Counted from the stretch's first letter, positions 1 through 8,826 are shown. The stretch: 64,000 bases of DNA from Myroides pelagicus (GCF_009711055.1 NZ_WMJY01000003.1:62315-126314), one strand, 5' to 3'. Numbers and translations are program-made. Notes: generated from the letters alone by a model not told the origin.

Positions 1-818
1 ACTGTGCATTAATATTAATCTTAGGTTGTTTTCCATTCTCTGCTAGACGGTATAACAGTCCATAATCCTCCAAAGCAATATCAACTGTTGGAATTCTTTC
101 TGTTGTAGCTCCAAATATTTTGTTTGCACCAACAACGCCACTCCAATGTGACATTACTATTCCAACAGCACCCGCTTCCTCTAGCACTTTCGGTAATTCC
201 TTTGCTGTATAACCAGTATTTTTAATGCGTTGTGCCCATGCTTCCGTAGCAGCCTTTTTATTCGCTATCATCTTTTCATAAGACTCTTTTGTAGCATATT
301 CTTCCCATTGGTATTCAGGACGACCAGTCTCTTGATGCATAGAAATCAAAACAATCTTTCCTTTAACGGTAGGTAGCCATGCCTCAAAAGCAGCCTTGTC
401 AGCCACATCAGCTAAAATAATCACCTCTGCTTCCACACCATTTTTCTTTGTACTAGGACTCCATGCTAATTGGGTTCCTTCAAGACTTTTGATGCGCGGA
501 TAAGTCATTGTCAATTGTGTTGTGCCACGATCCCAAGCTTTCCATGTTCCATAAGCTTCGTTACGCGCTTCGAATCCCATCGCTTGGTATTCGTCCTTTA
601 CCCAATTATGCGCTTGCATCATCTGAGGAGTACCTACTAAACGGGGACCTATCACATCCAACAATTCAAAAGCATAACGCTTTAACTGTGAGTTTTCCGT
701 TCCCTCTTTTACAATTGCATCAATAATTGGATCATTTGATTGTTGAGCTTGCATGAAAGTACTTGAAAGAAGTGTAACTCCCAAGACCCCCATCTTTACC
801 ACATTGTTAATTCTCATT
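1..818 (-). CDS. M28-like exported peptidase, N-terminal part (cut by window edge)
   Basis: An open frame runs from the ATG at 818 to the left edge (272 codons, no stop), so the C-terminus is missing. The start MRINNVVKMGVLGV is followed by a hydrophobic stretch and FMQAQQ, an export signal. The mature start carries LLDVIGPRLVGTP followed by a helical stretch and an EAYGTWKAWDRG segment, as I know from bacterial M28/M20-type exopeptidases; the later part (AEVIILADV, KGKIVLISM, AGAVGIVMSH) fits a protease-associated (PA) insert. The zinc ligands would lie beyond the edge and cannot be checked. Upstream, CATATTTG is a one-mismatch -7 box. Likely a periplasmic or secreted aminopeptidase; the exact subfamily is an inference. 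Confidence 0.75.
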
Positions 819-949
819 TTGGTTAGTTTTAGTTAAATTCAAACAACCAAAATACACAAATATGCCTATCATAACCAAGAAAAGCAGTAGCTATCTAGTA
901 AATAAGTACCATATTTAACATATTCAACTCAAAAAAATTCCTTATCTCC

Positions 950-1612
950 CTAAAAGTACTCGTATGTATAGAGTTTTCGGGTATCTAAACCGCCTCCTTC
1001 ACCTTGCTCCACAATCAAAGCATTATCTCTATCTATCACTCTGTTTACAATTATTTTTTCAGCATCTCCACTGCGTTTAATTATTTTATCTAAACTCCCA
1101 TCTTCTTTATAAGTAAACTCTTCAGAATAGGTAAATGGAACTTCAGAAACAACCCCTTCGTTTTCTATCAAAATCAATTGGTTATGATCATTAAAACTTT
1201 TAGTACTTTTCAATCGATAATCACCATTAATCTGCGTAACTACTAATTGCCCTTTATCATTCCATTCTTCGGTTGACGACATAACAGAAACACCATTTAA
1301 AGGTTTGGTTTGTATTTCACGTTTGCCTTCAGCATAGGCAGGATATTCAATTGAATTCATCATAAACTCTTGCACTCCTTCGCTATCCACCTGCATTATA
1401 AAAAATGATTCCGCTTTAACAATATACCCTTGATCATTAAAAGAATAAACAGTTTTAATCGTTTCATGTTTATTCAAATTAGTAACAGTTTCCGTATAAG
1501 ACTTTACTTTCCCCTTAATCCCAGCAATCAAAAGGTCATTTTTTATTAAATCACTCTTCTGCGTACAACTAACAAATGATGCTATAAGCATCAATACAAA
1601 CAACTTTTTCAT
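950..1612 (-). CDS. Hypothetical lipoprotein with YD/RHS-like repeats
   Basis: A 220-residue protein. MKKLFVLMLIASFVSC is a lipoprotein signal with a lipobox ending in Cys16, so the mature protein should be membrane anchored. The body is a run of short beta units with recurring F/W-N-D-x-G/N-Q-x-x-x motifs (FNDQGYIVK, WNDKGQLVV, FNDHNQLIL) resembling the repeats of RHS/YD-type or MORN-like wall proteins. No catalytic motif is visible. It lies alone between a minus-strand peptidase and a divergent transporter gene. Function unknown; the lipoprotein call is firm, the repeat assignment is by eye. Confidence 0.7.
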   Translation of the reverse strand: MKKLFVLMLIASFVSCTQKSDLIKNDLLIAGIKGKVKSYTETVTNLNKHETIKTVYSFNDQGYIVKAESFFIMQVDSEGVQEFMMNSIEYPAYAEGKREIQTKPLNGVSVMSSTEEWNDKGQLVVTQINGDYRLKSTKSFNDHNQLILIENEGVVSEVPFTYSEEFTYKEDGSLDKIIKRSGDAEKIIVNRVIDRDNALIVEQGEGGGLDTRKLYTYEYF

Positions 1613-1858
1613 AATTTCCTTTTAATTATTTTAAAGCAGAAAATTAACAATAATTATTAATACTAAAAAATATTTTAAGACGTTGTATTTATACGTTATC
1701 AACTTAGATAATAAAAAAAACCTATAAACGTAGATTCAATTATTCTAAGTATCTACACAATAAAAAACTGCCCTAATCATGTGATTAACTAAAAACTATG
1801 CAAGTCAAAAGTAAAGCGTACATTAGCCGCAATTATCAAAACATTCAATATATCGACA

Positions 1859-2761
1859 ATGAAAAACCTAAAAGGAATCATCTACGCACTAATTTCCTCA
1901 GGAACCTTTGGTTTAGTTCCGTTATTTTCCTTGCCGTTAATTGTACCGGGGTTACGACCAGAAGGTGTAGCGGCAATTGGAATACCTACCATATTATTTT
2001 ATCGATTTTTATTCTCCTCTATTACAATGGGAGGCGTATGCTTATACAAGAAAACAAGCTTAAAAATTAACACAAAAGAATTGGTTGTTGTTTTCTTCTT
2101 AGCATTATTATATGCAGCAACGGCAAAGTTTATTGTTGATTCTTATGAATACATTGCCAGTGGATTAGCAACAACAGTCCACTTCCTATACCCGATATTT
2201 GTTAGTATTGTGATGATTCTATTCTATAAAGAAAAGAAGTCAACAGCACTCATTATTGCTTCCATCCTTTCTTTAATAGGCGTAGCTTTAATGTGTTGGC
2301 ATGGTGAACCTTCACCAGCTTTATTCAAAGGATTAACACTAGCTGCCTTAACCATATTTACCTACGGTTTATACATTGTAGGATTAAACAAATCAAGAGT
2401 TTCAGAAATGAACTTTGATTCCCTTACCTTCTATGTTCTTATCATGGGGTGTCTGATATTTCTATTTTACGCTTTACTCACAACAGGATTACAAATGGTT
2501 ACCTTACGAAGTGACTGGATTAATCTAATATTATTAGGTTTCTTTGCTACGTTTATTTCTGATTTGTGTCTAGTATTAGCTGTCAAACATGCTGGATCAA
2601 CTATTACCTCTATCTTGGGGTCAATGGAACCTGTAGTCGCTGTATTAGTAGGTACATTATTTTTTGCCGAGCACTTTGATTGGGTTTCCGCTATAGGACT
2701 ACTTTTTGTCTTAGGAGCCGTGACATTAGTCATTATAGCTAGTAAGCGACAAGAACATTAA
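1859..2761 (+). CDS. EamA/DMT-family transporter
   Basis: A 300-residue, very hydrophobic protein with about ten predicted transmembrane helices in two similar halves, the layout of drug/metabolite transporters (EamA). The second half contains the typical SILGSMEPVVAVLVGTLFFAE segment, where the conserved Glu-Pro of helix 9 is present. It probably exports a small metabolite across the inner membrane; the substrate cannot be told. The start at 1859 gives a normal N-terminus (MKNLKGIIYALISS). A longer frame starting at 1798 in another phase is a shadow. A second family member lies at 21627-22544. Confidence 0.85.
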   Translation: MKNLKGIIYALISSGTFGLVPLFSLPLIVPGLRPEGVAAIGIPTILFYRFLFSSITMGGVCLYKKTSLKINTKELVVVFFLALLYAATAKFIVDSYEYIASGLATTVHFLYPIFVSIVMILFYKEKKSTALIIASILSLIGVALMCWHGEPSPALFKGLTLAALTIFTYGLYIVGLNKSRVSEMNFDSLTFYVLIMGCLIFLFYALLTTGLQMVTLRSDWINLILLGFFATFISDLCLVLAVKHAGSTITSILGSMEPVVAVLVGTLFFAEHFDWVSAIGLLFVLGAVTLVIIASKRQEH

Positions 2762-3010
2762 GCCGTTTAATCAAGCAAAGGAAGGTATAGTCACCAGTAT
2801 GATACAGAATAGAGAAACAATTTCTTCTTTAATTATGTAGCTAGTTCTAGCTCATAGAGGTTTTAAAACACTAGCTTTTGTTGCCAAGCTTGTGCAATAC
2901 GTGCACTTTACTAGCCCAGAAGCACTTTCTTGGCAAGGAAAGTGCACGCATTCTGCAAGTATAGGTCAACAAAGCTGGGGAAAAAAAGTCTGTTAGTACC
3001 TTAGCAGTAA
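2762..3010 (-). repeat. Diverged intergenic element, copy A
   Basis: Read on the minus strand, this stretch aligns with + strand 16990-17150. Shared blocks in the same order are TTGACCT-TAC-TGCAGAA, GCTTGGCAACA, CTATGAGCTA-AAC-AG-TA and CATACT-GT. Copy A carries an extra insert between the first two blocks that forms a long imperfect palindrome (2888-2959). The alignment was made by eye. No coding frame is evident. It might be an unknown structured RNA or a dispersed repeat remnant. Confidence 0.5.
2888..2959. repeat. About 72-bp imperfect palindrome
   Basis: The arm CGTGCACTTT at 2900-2909 is matched by AAAGTGCACG at 2939-2948. Outer flanks (CTTG...CAAG) and inner bases continue the pairing with a few mismatches around a loop AGAAGCACTTTCT. 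A second overlapping pair, TTGCCAAG (2881-2888) and CTTGGCAA (2929-2936), could form an alternative fold. There is no T-run, so it is not a classical terminator for the gene ending at 2761. Confidence 0.6.
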
Positions 3011-3302
3011 AGGTCTCCCAAAATGCTTTCAGATAATATTTGAAAAGGTAAAGCTCTTTCGTAGTTTACACACCCACTTTGGCTTTTTTATTTGCAATTT
3101 GTGGAACAAATAGATTGCCACTTCATCTAATGAAAGAAAGCAAATTAATACTTCTCCACTAAATAACACATAGTTTTTTCCTCTAAAAACTGTCTAACTG
3201 ATATTTAGATTTTCCGAAAAACTAATGCAATTTACATTAAAACAATACAATAAGACAATACGAAAAGTCAAACTTCTTATTAATCAAAAGGAAAAAACTA
3301 AA
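3011..3302. other. Intergenic stretch without gene
   Basis: This is the rest of the 541-base gap between the EamA gene and the membrane protein gene. No reading frame above about 30 codons looks coding. The only structure I see is a weak imperfect inverted repeat, GCAATTTGT...ACAAATAGATTGC, near 3093-3119. Confidence 0.5.
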
Positions 3303-3659
3303 CTATACTTTAGGAAGAACAAATCTTTGTTGCAAGTAAAATAGAAAACCACCTAAAACATAGCACAATATATCCAAATAATCAGCTGTATATCTTGGCT
3401 GATACTGCGGTAAATAATATTCGAAATAAAAGGAATAATAAAGAACTACAATAGAAATCATAGAAATAGGCAATAGATAATGATTCCCCTTTCTCCATTT
3501 CAATATTGTTAAAATGAGACATAAAGTTAAGGGGATCGACAGTAAATCGTTTAGATAGTTATTAACTAATCTAGGAAGTATAACCCCTATACGCTGCAAG
3601 ACATAAACAGGAGTAACAATTAAAATCATAACTATAAAAGACCAGTGCTTGATTACCAT
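3303..3659 (-). CDS. Small integral membrane protein, unknown function
   Basis: A 118-residue protein with three or four hydrophobic helices and basic loops. Helices run near residues 5-28, 38-52, 62-80 and 93-112; conserved-looking polar segments are NYLNDLLSIPL and RYTADYLDILCYVLGG. The ATG follows the stop codon of the zinc-ribbon gene directly (TAA-ATG with no gap), so the two are almost certainly cotranslated. The arrangement recalls small VanZ-like membrane proteins, but I do not recognise a function. Confidence 0.7.
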   Translation of the reverse strand: MVIKHWSFIVMILIVTPVYVLQRIGVILPRLVNNYLNDLLSIPLTLCLILTILKWRKGNHYLLPISMISIVVLYYSFYFEYYLPQYQPRYTADYLDILCYVLGGFLFYLQQRFVLPKV

Positions 3660-3974
3660 TTAAGCAACTATTAGACCTATTAACCATGCTATGAACATAG
3701 CAATAGCCATAACTGTAAACCAAATCCCATAAATCAGTTTAAAAAACAAGCGGACTAATATCCAACGATGCTTAGTCATCTTAATTAAAAACTGTTCGAT
3801 AGCAGAAGGCTTCTCCGCTAGTGCTTTAGCAACTCTTTCTCGTTCCTGATCTAGACGTTTTTCTTCACGCTGTTGAACAGTATTTAATCGTTGGCCACAC
3901 TGAGAACACACCTCAGCATTTACACTGAAAGTGCCACATTTGGGACAACGAATATGTACAATATTTGATGACAT
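3660..3974 (-). CDS. Zinc-ribbon protein with C-terminal membrane anchor
   Basis: A 104-residue protein. The N-terminus carries a four-cysteine ribbon, CPKCG...CSQCG (Cys10, 13, 23, 26), expected to bind one zinc. A charged coiled stretch (QQREEKRLDQERERVAKAL) follows, then an amphipathic linker and one hydrophobic helix at about residues 82-103. This is a tail-anchored layout with the ribbon probably cytoplasmic. It is the first gene of a pair with the membrane protein that begins right after its stop. Its role is unknown; ribbons of this type often mediate protein contacts. Confidence 0.75.
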   Translation of the reverse strand: MSSNIVHIRCPKCGTFSVNAEVCSQCGQRLNTVQQREEKRLDQERERVAKALAEKPSAIEQFLIKMTKHRWILVRLFFKLIYGIWFTVMAIAMFIAWLIGLIVA

Positions 3975-4358
3975 GATTTATTTGCTATTCATCTTCAAAG
4001 CTACCATTTTATTCAAGAATAAAAAAACAGGGATCATTTCCTCTATAATTAGCACGACAAATACGGTCAATATTATCGCCAAAGCCTATAAAATACACTT
4101 CGAAAATTATACTATCGATACTTAATTATTAATGCTAAAAATCCAAATAATAAAACCACTATACATTCTGTTTTCGAGTATTATTAACCATTATATAACA
4201 ATATATAAAAAATCCAAACAAAACTATAACTAACTGAAAACTATTCAAATACAACAACACACTAACCTAACTTAAGGTTTACAATTGAATAATACAAAAT
4301 CACTCTCTATATCAGTAATACGTGCTTTATTTGCTGTGAATAAAAAAACAAAAAAGAA
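3975..4358. other. Divergent intergenic region
   Basis: A 384-base AT-rich gap between the divergent zinc-ribbon gene and the phosphatase-fold lipoprotein gene. Near 4329-4336 the sequence TTTATTTG is a one-mismatch -7 box for the rightward gene. No further structure or small gene is convincing. Confidence 0.45.
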
Positions 4359-5312
4359 ATGAAAAAAATTATTCTAAGCCTAGCTTTAGGCTTTATATTG
4401 TTTTCTTGCTCTAAAGACGACAATACACCTGAAACTAAAACTAAAAACAAGAAGTATCAAACTGAAAATGTTGTCCTACTAGTCATTGATGGGCCTAGAA
4501 TATCAGAAACTTGGTTAGAAAAAGACCAGATACTTATCCCAAATCGATTAAACTTATTGAAGCAAGGGGTTTTCATTAGCAACTTTAAAAACAACGGCCT
4601 TACCAATACCAATGCAGGTCATACAGCTTTAATAACAGGAGTCTATGACAGTATCCAAAACAACGGTAAAGAACTACCGACAAATCCATCTGTCCTACAA
4701 CAATGGCTAAAACAGAGTAAGAATGATAATAGTAAAGCATGGGTTATTGTTTCTAAAGACAAATTAGAAGTATTAAATAATACAAAAAACACAGAATGGA
4801 ATAACAAATATATGCCTAAAGCAGATGCTGGTACAGCAGGGAACCCCTCAGCCTACAGAGAAGACGCTGTTACTATCTCTAAATTTAAAAACGTAATCAA
4901 AACAGACAAACCTAATATTGTAGTTATTAACTTAAAAGACGTGGATAGTAAAGGTCATTCAGGGGATTGGGACGGATACTTAGATGCAATCGAAACAACT
5001 GATCAAAGTATTAAAGAGATATGGGAATATTTACAAGGAGATGAAAACTATAAGGGAAAAACTACATTAATTGTATCTAATGATCACGGTCGTCACGTAG
5101 ATGACAATGGAAAAGGTTTTATCAGTCATGGAGACGACTGCACAGGATGTCGTCACATTGAATTCTTTGCTATAGGCCCCGATTTCAAGCAAAACACTAC
5201 GATCAGTACTGGAAGTTATGAGCAAATAGACGTAGCTAACACTATCGCTGAATTACTAGATGTAAAGCTTGAATATAGCCAAGGAAAAGTAATCAAAGAC
5301 ATTTTTAAATAA
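4359..5312 (+). CDS. Alkaline-phosphatase-superfamily lipoprotein
   Basis: A 317-residue protein. MKKIILSLALGFILFSC is a lipoprotein signal followed by an Asp/Lys-rich tether. The body has the alkaline phosphatase/sulfatase superfamily pattern: the N-terminal metal Asp in VVLLVIDG, the likely Thr nucleophile region in NTNAGHTALITG, a middle metal site in DVDSKGHSGDWDGYL, and SNDHGRH with a further His in GFISHGDD. It probably hydrolyses a phosphate or sulfate ester or phosphodiester in the periplasm or at the cell surface; the substrate is not inferable. It stands alone and ends in a strong terminator. Confidence 0.8.
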   Translation: MKKIILSLALGFILFSCSKDDNTPETKTKNKKYQTENVVLLVIDGPRISETWLEKDQILIPNRLNLLKQGVFISNFKNNGLTNTNAGHTALITGVYDSIQNNGKELPTNPSVLQQWLKQSKNDNSKAWVIVSKDKLEVLNNTKNTEWNNKYMPKADAGTAGNPSAYREDAVTISKFKNVIKTDKPNIVVINLKDVDSKGHSGDWDGYLDAIETTDQSIKEIWEYLQGDENYKGKTTLIVSNDHGRHVDDNGKGFISHGDDCTGCRHIEFFAIGPDFKQNTTISTGSYEQIDVANTIAELLDVKLEYSQGKVIKDIFK

Positions 5313-5323
5313 AGGACCAAACA

Positions 5324-5366
5324 GGAAAGTCTTATGGTGTACATAAGACTTTCTTGCTTTTTTCTT
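5324..5366 (+). terminator. Rho-independent terminator
   Basis: A perfect 12-bp stem, GAAAGTCTTATG (5325-5336) and CATAAGACTTTC (5342-5353), with loop GTGTA is followed by TTGCTTTTTTC. It lies 12 bases after the lipoprotein stop at 5312. Confidence 0.9.
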
Positions 5367-5384
5367 TCACTATAGTGAAAGAAA
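5361..5384. repeat. 24-bp perfect palindrome
   Basis: TTTCTTTCAC (5361-5370), TATA, GTGAAAGAAA (5375-5384). It overlaps the T-run of the terminator and lies 22 bases beyond the stop of the convergent HIT gene, so it may end transcription from the minus strand or block read-through. Confidence 0.6.
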
Positions 5385-5405
5385 AGCTATTAAATACACT
5401 TGTAT

Positions 5406-5828
5406 TTACTCATTACTTAGCAAAGCTCTGACCTTGTGTAACTCAGTAAACTCACGCGACTCATCACATACCCAACCAAAACCATCGGACTTGTTTCTGG
5501 GAAATAAGTGAAGGTGGAAGTGCCCTATATCATTAAATAATCCTCCATTCTGCATAATTGTATATCCTTCCATCGGGCAAACACGACGTAAGCGCTTTAA
5601 AAGCTTCTGTGCTATTAAAAAAACTGAAGTAATTAATTGCTCACTTAAAGCGTCTAAATCAAGTAAGTGATCTTTAGGTATTATTAATATATGCCCATTA
5701 TTGATTGGATCAATATCTAAAAAAGCTAAGAAACTATCATCTTCATAGATTACCTCGGCAGGTAACCTACCTTCGACAATCTGACAAAACACACATTCGT
5801 TCGAAGTTGTACTACACGTCATCATCAC
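5406..5828 (-). CDS. HIT-family nucleotide hydrolase/transferase
   Basis: A 140-residue histidine-triad protein. The triad reads HFHLHLFPR (His-x-His-x-His-x-x) near residue 105, and the N-terminal CVFCQIVEGRLPAEVIYED is the standard HIT opening. Such proteins hydrolyse nucleoside phosphoramidates or related AMP/GMP conjugates in the cytoplasm. The start overlaps the stop of the GNAT gene by four bases (ATGA), so the two are translationally coupled. Three Met codons stand in a row at the start; the true start could be any of them. The C-terminus is slightly longer than in minimal HinT proteins. Confidence 0.9.
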   Translation of the reverse strand: MMMTCSTTSNECVFCQIVEGRLPAEVIYEDDSFLAFLDIDPINNGHILIIPKDHLLDLDALSEQLITSVFLIAQKLLKRLRRVCPMEGYTIMQNGGLFNDIGHFHLHLFPRNKSDGFGWVCDESREFTELHKVRALLSNE

Positions 5829-6334
5829 ACTTCCAATTGAAAAATATAATCATCCATTACATATCCTCCTCCTATATCTACAGTTTTGGATTCAATACAT
5901 CGCATTCCCATTAATTCATAAAATGCAACTGCACGTCTATTTCCCTTATTTACTGTCAAATATATAGCTTTTGCTTTGTGTGTCTTAGCATACGTTATCA
6001 CAAACTCCATTAAAGCCCTACCTAAGCCTTTTATTTGCTTTTCGATATCCGTATATATTTTAGATAAAAATACGCGATTATCATCCTCCAACTTGAAATC
6101 AAGGTATCCTACTATATTTCCTTTATGCTTGATTAATACCCATTGATAGCCTAAAGCTTGCTCTTCAAGAATTCGCTCATCACTATACATCATTGGCAAC
6201 ATATAATCAATCTGCTCTTGCCCTATCAAGTCAAGGTAGGTCAATTGCCATATACGCTTCGCTAAAGGAAATATACAATGCAAATTATCTTTATCTACTA
6301 AAACAAACTCTAATTCATTAACTAACTGGTTCAT
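5825..6334 (-). CDS. GNAT-family N-acetyltransferase
   Basis: A 169-residue protein with the GNAT fold signature. YLDFKLEDDNRVFLSKIYTD forms strands 3-4, the acetyl-CoA loop is QIKGLGRALMEFVITYAK (a Q/R-x-x-G-x-G/A-like loop), and YLTVNKGNRRAVAFYELMGM is the typical helix 4/strand region. It probably acetylates a small amine or protein N-terminus in the cytoplasm; the substrate is unknown. It is the upstream partner of the HIT gene, overlapping it by four bases. This GNAT-HIT coupling may be functional but I know of no defined pathway. Confidence 0.85.
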   Translation of the reverse strand: MNQLVNELEFVLVDKDNLHCIFPLAKRIWQLTYLDLIGQEQIDYMLPMMYSDERILEEQALGYQWVLIKHKGNIVGYLDFKLEDDNRVFLSKIYTDIEKQIKGLGRALMEFVITYAKTHKAKAIYLTVNKGNRRAVAFYELMGMRCIESKTVDIGGGYVMDDYIFQLEV

Positions 6335-6387
6335 CTACTTCTCCTATTTAGTTTGACTAAAATACAATAAAACATAAAAGAACAAAT

Positions 6388-6422
6388 GAAAAAAGGGATA
6401 AATAGCACAACTATTTACCCCT
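6388..6422 (-). terminator. Terminator after the M17 aminopeptidase gene
   Basis: On the minus strand GGGTAAATAG, loop TTGTG, CTATTTATCCC is followed by TTTTTTC. It lies 27 bases downstream of the stop at 6449. Confidence 0.8.
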
Positions 6423-6448
6423 CATCAATTCTATCTTAATCTAAATTA

Positions 6449-7840
6449 CTATCCTTTGTAATTCGTCAAGAAGTCAACAAGCGTACGTACTCCACTTCCT
6501 GTACCACCATTACCTTTATAGTCTCTCTGTGCATCCATCCAAGCTGGACCTGCGATATCCATGTGTATATACGGTGCTTTAGCGAAGTGCTCTAGAAACT
6601 TACCAGCAGTTATAGTACCCGCAAAGCGTCCACCAATATTTTTCATATCAGCAATATTTGATTTCAACAAATCTTTGTAGTCATCCCAGAAAGGTAACTT
6701 AGCTAAACGCTCATGCACAGTATATCCAGAAGCAATAATCGCATCCATTGTTTGCTCATCATTCCCCATAATACAAGAAGCAATATCTCCAGCTACAACC
6801 AAAGCAGCTCCAGTTAATGTCGCAGCATCAACGATGACTTGCGGATCATACTGATTTGCATAGGCAATAGCATCAGCTAAGATCATACGTCCTTCAGCAT
6901 CAGTATTTAACACTTCAACGGTTGTACCATCATACATCGTAACAACATCACCAGGGGCATATGCATCTCCTCCTGGACGATTATCTGTCGCAGGAATTAA
7001 CCCTATCACATGAACATCTAACTTATTCAATGCAGCAGCGTAAATAGCTCCAGCCATACAGGCAGCCCCTCCCATATCACTCTTCATAGAATCCATAGAT
7101 CCTGCAGTTGGTTTTAAGCTTAATCCCCCTGTATCATAAACTACCCCTTTTCCAACAAAAACAATTGGCTTTTTATTGATTGGGTTCGCTGGTTTATATT
7201 CCATAATTGTAAATGTAGGCTGCTCCACAGAACCTTTATTTACGGCAAGAATACCTCCCATCTTTAGGTCTTCAATATCTTTTCTACCTAACACCTTTAC
7301 TGAGAAAGATGCTTCTGATCCAAGTTTTACTATTTCTTCCGCAAGCTGAGTTGCTGTAAGGTAGCTAACTGGTTCATTTACCATAGTACGTGCCCAATAA
7401 ACAGCTTTCACTGTATTATTTAAAGCTTCTATTTCTTTCACTGAAAACTGTCCATATACATCTATTTTTTCCAGTGCATACTTCATATCAGCAGCTTCCT
7501 TAAAATATTTTAAAAACTGATAATTAGAAAGACTCAAACCTTCAACTAATGCTAATGTACTTTCACCATTTCCAACAACAGTTATATTATTCACTGCTTT
7601 ATCCAATTGTTTACGCACATTAAACCCCGCTAAACGCATCTTCTCAAGGCTTTCATTTTCTTTTATAAAAAAGAAATACTGTCCACCAATTTTAAGGAAG
7701 TCATCTTGCTTATCCCCTAATTGAAACTCCTTTGCGAAATCATTAATAGCTACTGGAAAAATAGTTGCATCAATAACACCTTTTCCTACAACAAATACAA
7801 TATTACTATCTGTTTTTACCTCGTTAATTAATCTAATCAT
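6449..7840 (-). CDS. Leucyl aminopeptidase family protein (M17)
   Basis: 463 residues from the chosen start. The C-terminal M17 catalytic domain is complete: GKGVVYDTGGLSLKP, KSDMGGAA, and NTDAEGRMIL with the metal-binding Asp and Glu and catalytic Arg. It is a two-metal cytosolic aminopeptidase, normally hexameric, removing N-terminal residues during peptide turnover. The N-terminal domain is weakly conserved, as usual. I start it at Met 7840 rather than 7867 because a -7 box TATATTTG (7857-7864) lies between the two, so the longer form would begin upstream of its own promoter. Single-gene unit with its own terminator. Confidence 0.92.
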   Translation of the reverse strand: MIRLINEVKTDSNIVFVVGKGVIDATIFPVAINDFAKEFQLGDKQDDFLKIGGQYFFFIKENESLEKMRLAGFNVRKQLDKAVNNITVVGNGESTLALVEGLSLSNYQFLKYFKEAADMKYALEKIDVYGQFSVKEIEALNNTVKAVYWARTMVNEPVSYLTATQLAEEIVKLGSEASFSVKVLGRKDIEDLKMGGILAVNKGSVEQPTFTIMEYKPANPINKKPIVFVGKGVVYDTGGLSLKPTAGSMDSMKSDMGGAACMAGAIYAAALNKLDVHVIGLIPATDNRPGGDAYAPGDVVTMYDGTTVEVLNTDAEGRMILADAIAYANQYDPQVIVDAATLTGAALVVAGDIASCIMGNDEQTMDAIIASGYTVHERLAKLPFWDDYKDLLKSNIADMKNIGGRFAGTITAGKFLEHFAKAPYIHMDIAGPAWMDAQRDYKGNGGTGSGVRTLVDFLTNYKG

Positions 7841-7856
7841 CTTGAAAAATTTACTA

Positions 7857-7864
7857 CAAATATA
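7857..7864 (-). promoter_or_regulatory. -7 box of the M17 aminopeptidase gene
   Basis: TATATTTG on the minus strand matches the Bacteroidota -7 consensus TAnnTTTG, 16 bases before the chosen start. No clear TTG -33 element is seen. Confidence 0.65.
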
Positions 7865-7996
7865 CATTTATAAGCATAACTAAAAAATCTAGACTTATGA
7901 AAGTCCTATGTAGTACCAAAGTATCCGAAAAGGATAAAATTCATGTTTACAGCTAATTATTTATCGAAAATCAACAAAAATAAAGATTGTATATTA

Positions 7997-8004
7997 TATA
8001 TTTG
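7997..8004 (+). promoter_or_regulatory. -7 box of the DUF2975 module
   Basis: TATATTTG lies 23 bases before the ATG of the small ORF at 8028 and is the only good -7 match upstream of the three-gene module. Confidence 0.6.
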
Positions 8005-8027
8005 CTCTAACTAAAAAACTAAATACT

Positions 8028-8180
8028 ATGATAACAAAAATAGTTGCAATTATTGTTACTTATTGTGTATCTTTCATCCCTTCAGATTACTTAACAACAA
8101 AAAGTATTGATCAAGGAGATAAAGACACTACTATCCTTGTCGATAAAACAAGAGACGACATTAACAATGAAACAAAATAA
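8028..8180 (+). CDS. Small ORF leading the DUF2975 module
   Basis: A 50-codon frame starting MITKIVAIIVTYCVSFI and then turning polar and acidic (DQGDKDTTILVDKTRDD). It begins 24 bases after a good -7 box and its 3' end overlaps the start of the DUF2975 gene by 14 bases (8167-8180). The position just after the promoter and the overlap suggest translation, perhaps as a short exported or membrane-anchored peptide or a leader that couples translation of the next gene. No homology is recognised and it may not be a functional protein. Confidence 0.45.
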   Translation: MITKIVAIIVTYCVSFIPSDYLTTKSIDQGDKDTTILVDKTRDDINNETK

Positions 8181-8817
8181 GCCGATTAAATTTAGAATAT
8201 TTTCTATCATACTCGTAATTATTTATGCCTTTACGATAATAAGTCATTTTGGCGACTTAATAAAAGGCTTTAAGGATGGGTATAACGAATTTAATGAAAA
8301 CTCTCTTTATAACAACACCACCTTTCTAAAGGTAGAAAGACAAATTCCAACTGAGGAATTACAAACCTTAGAAAGCAGCAACTACACTATTGCGTTAAAG
8401 AATATAGAAAATACTAGTGAGGTATTAGTCGAGTTTAATACACTCTCTCCATTCTATAATTTTGTAGATAATTTTCTAATGTTCTTTGGAGTAGTAACTT
8501 TAATCGCTATAATAATATCAGTATTCGTATTACTTAAGTTCTTGCAGCAAATGTTCTTCGGACATATAGCTAGCTCTGCTCAAATAAAAAGACTACGATA
8601 TATTACTTACCCTCTTCTTTCTTTTGCTGTCTTTAACACCTCTTACATTTTATTTTTCAACCACCTACACGAAGAACTACTTCAGCCTTTTGATTTAAAA
8701 CTTATTAAAGAAGATATAGATACATCTGTATTCTTTATTCCAATTATTTTATTGGTTATTTTAGAAGTCTTAAAGCAACACGTGAAAATTAAAGAAGAAC
8801 AAGAACTAACTATTTAA
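8167..8817 (+). CDS. DUF2975 integral membrane protein
   Basis: 216 residues from MKQNKPIKFRIFSII. Four hydrophobic helices lie near residues 9-30, 97-120, 145-163 and 182-202, with a soluble loop of about 65 residues between helices 1 and 2. This is the usual DUF2975 layout. In this family the gene is typically followed by a small XRE regulator, as here (9 bases downstream), so the regulator probably controls or responds to the membrane partner. A frame extension to 8107 exists but would start inside the preceding small ORF without an ATG, so I start at 8167. The family's molecular role is unknown. Confidence 0.8.
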   Translation: MKQNKPIKFRIFSIILVIIYAFTIISHFGDLIKGFKDGYNEFNENSLYNNTTFLKVERQIPTEELQTLESSNYTIALKNIENTSEVLVEFNTLSPFYNFVDNFLMFFGVVTLIAIIISVFVLLKFLQQMFFGHIASSAQIKRLRYITYPLLSFAVFNTSYILFFNHLHEELLQPFDLKLIKEDIDTSVFFIPIILLVILEVLKQHVKIKEEQELTI

Positions 8818-8826
8818 TCCCCTAAA

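Noticed and set aside
1798..2070. 90-codon frame overlapping the first EamA gene
   Set aside because: Out of frame with a convincing transporter and ends inside it.
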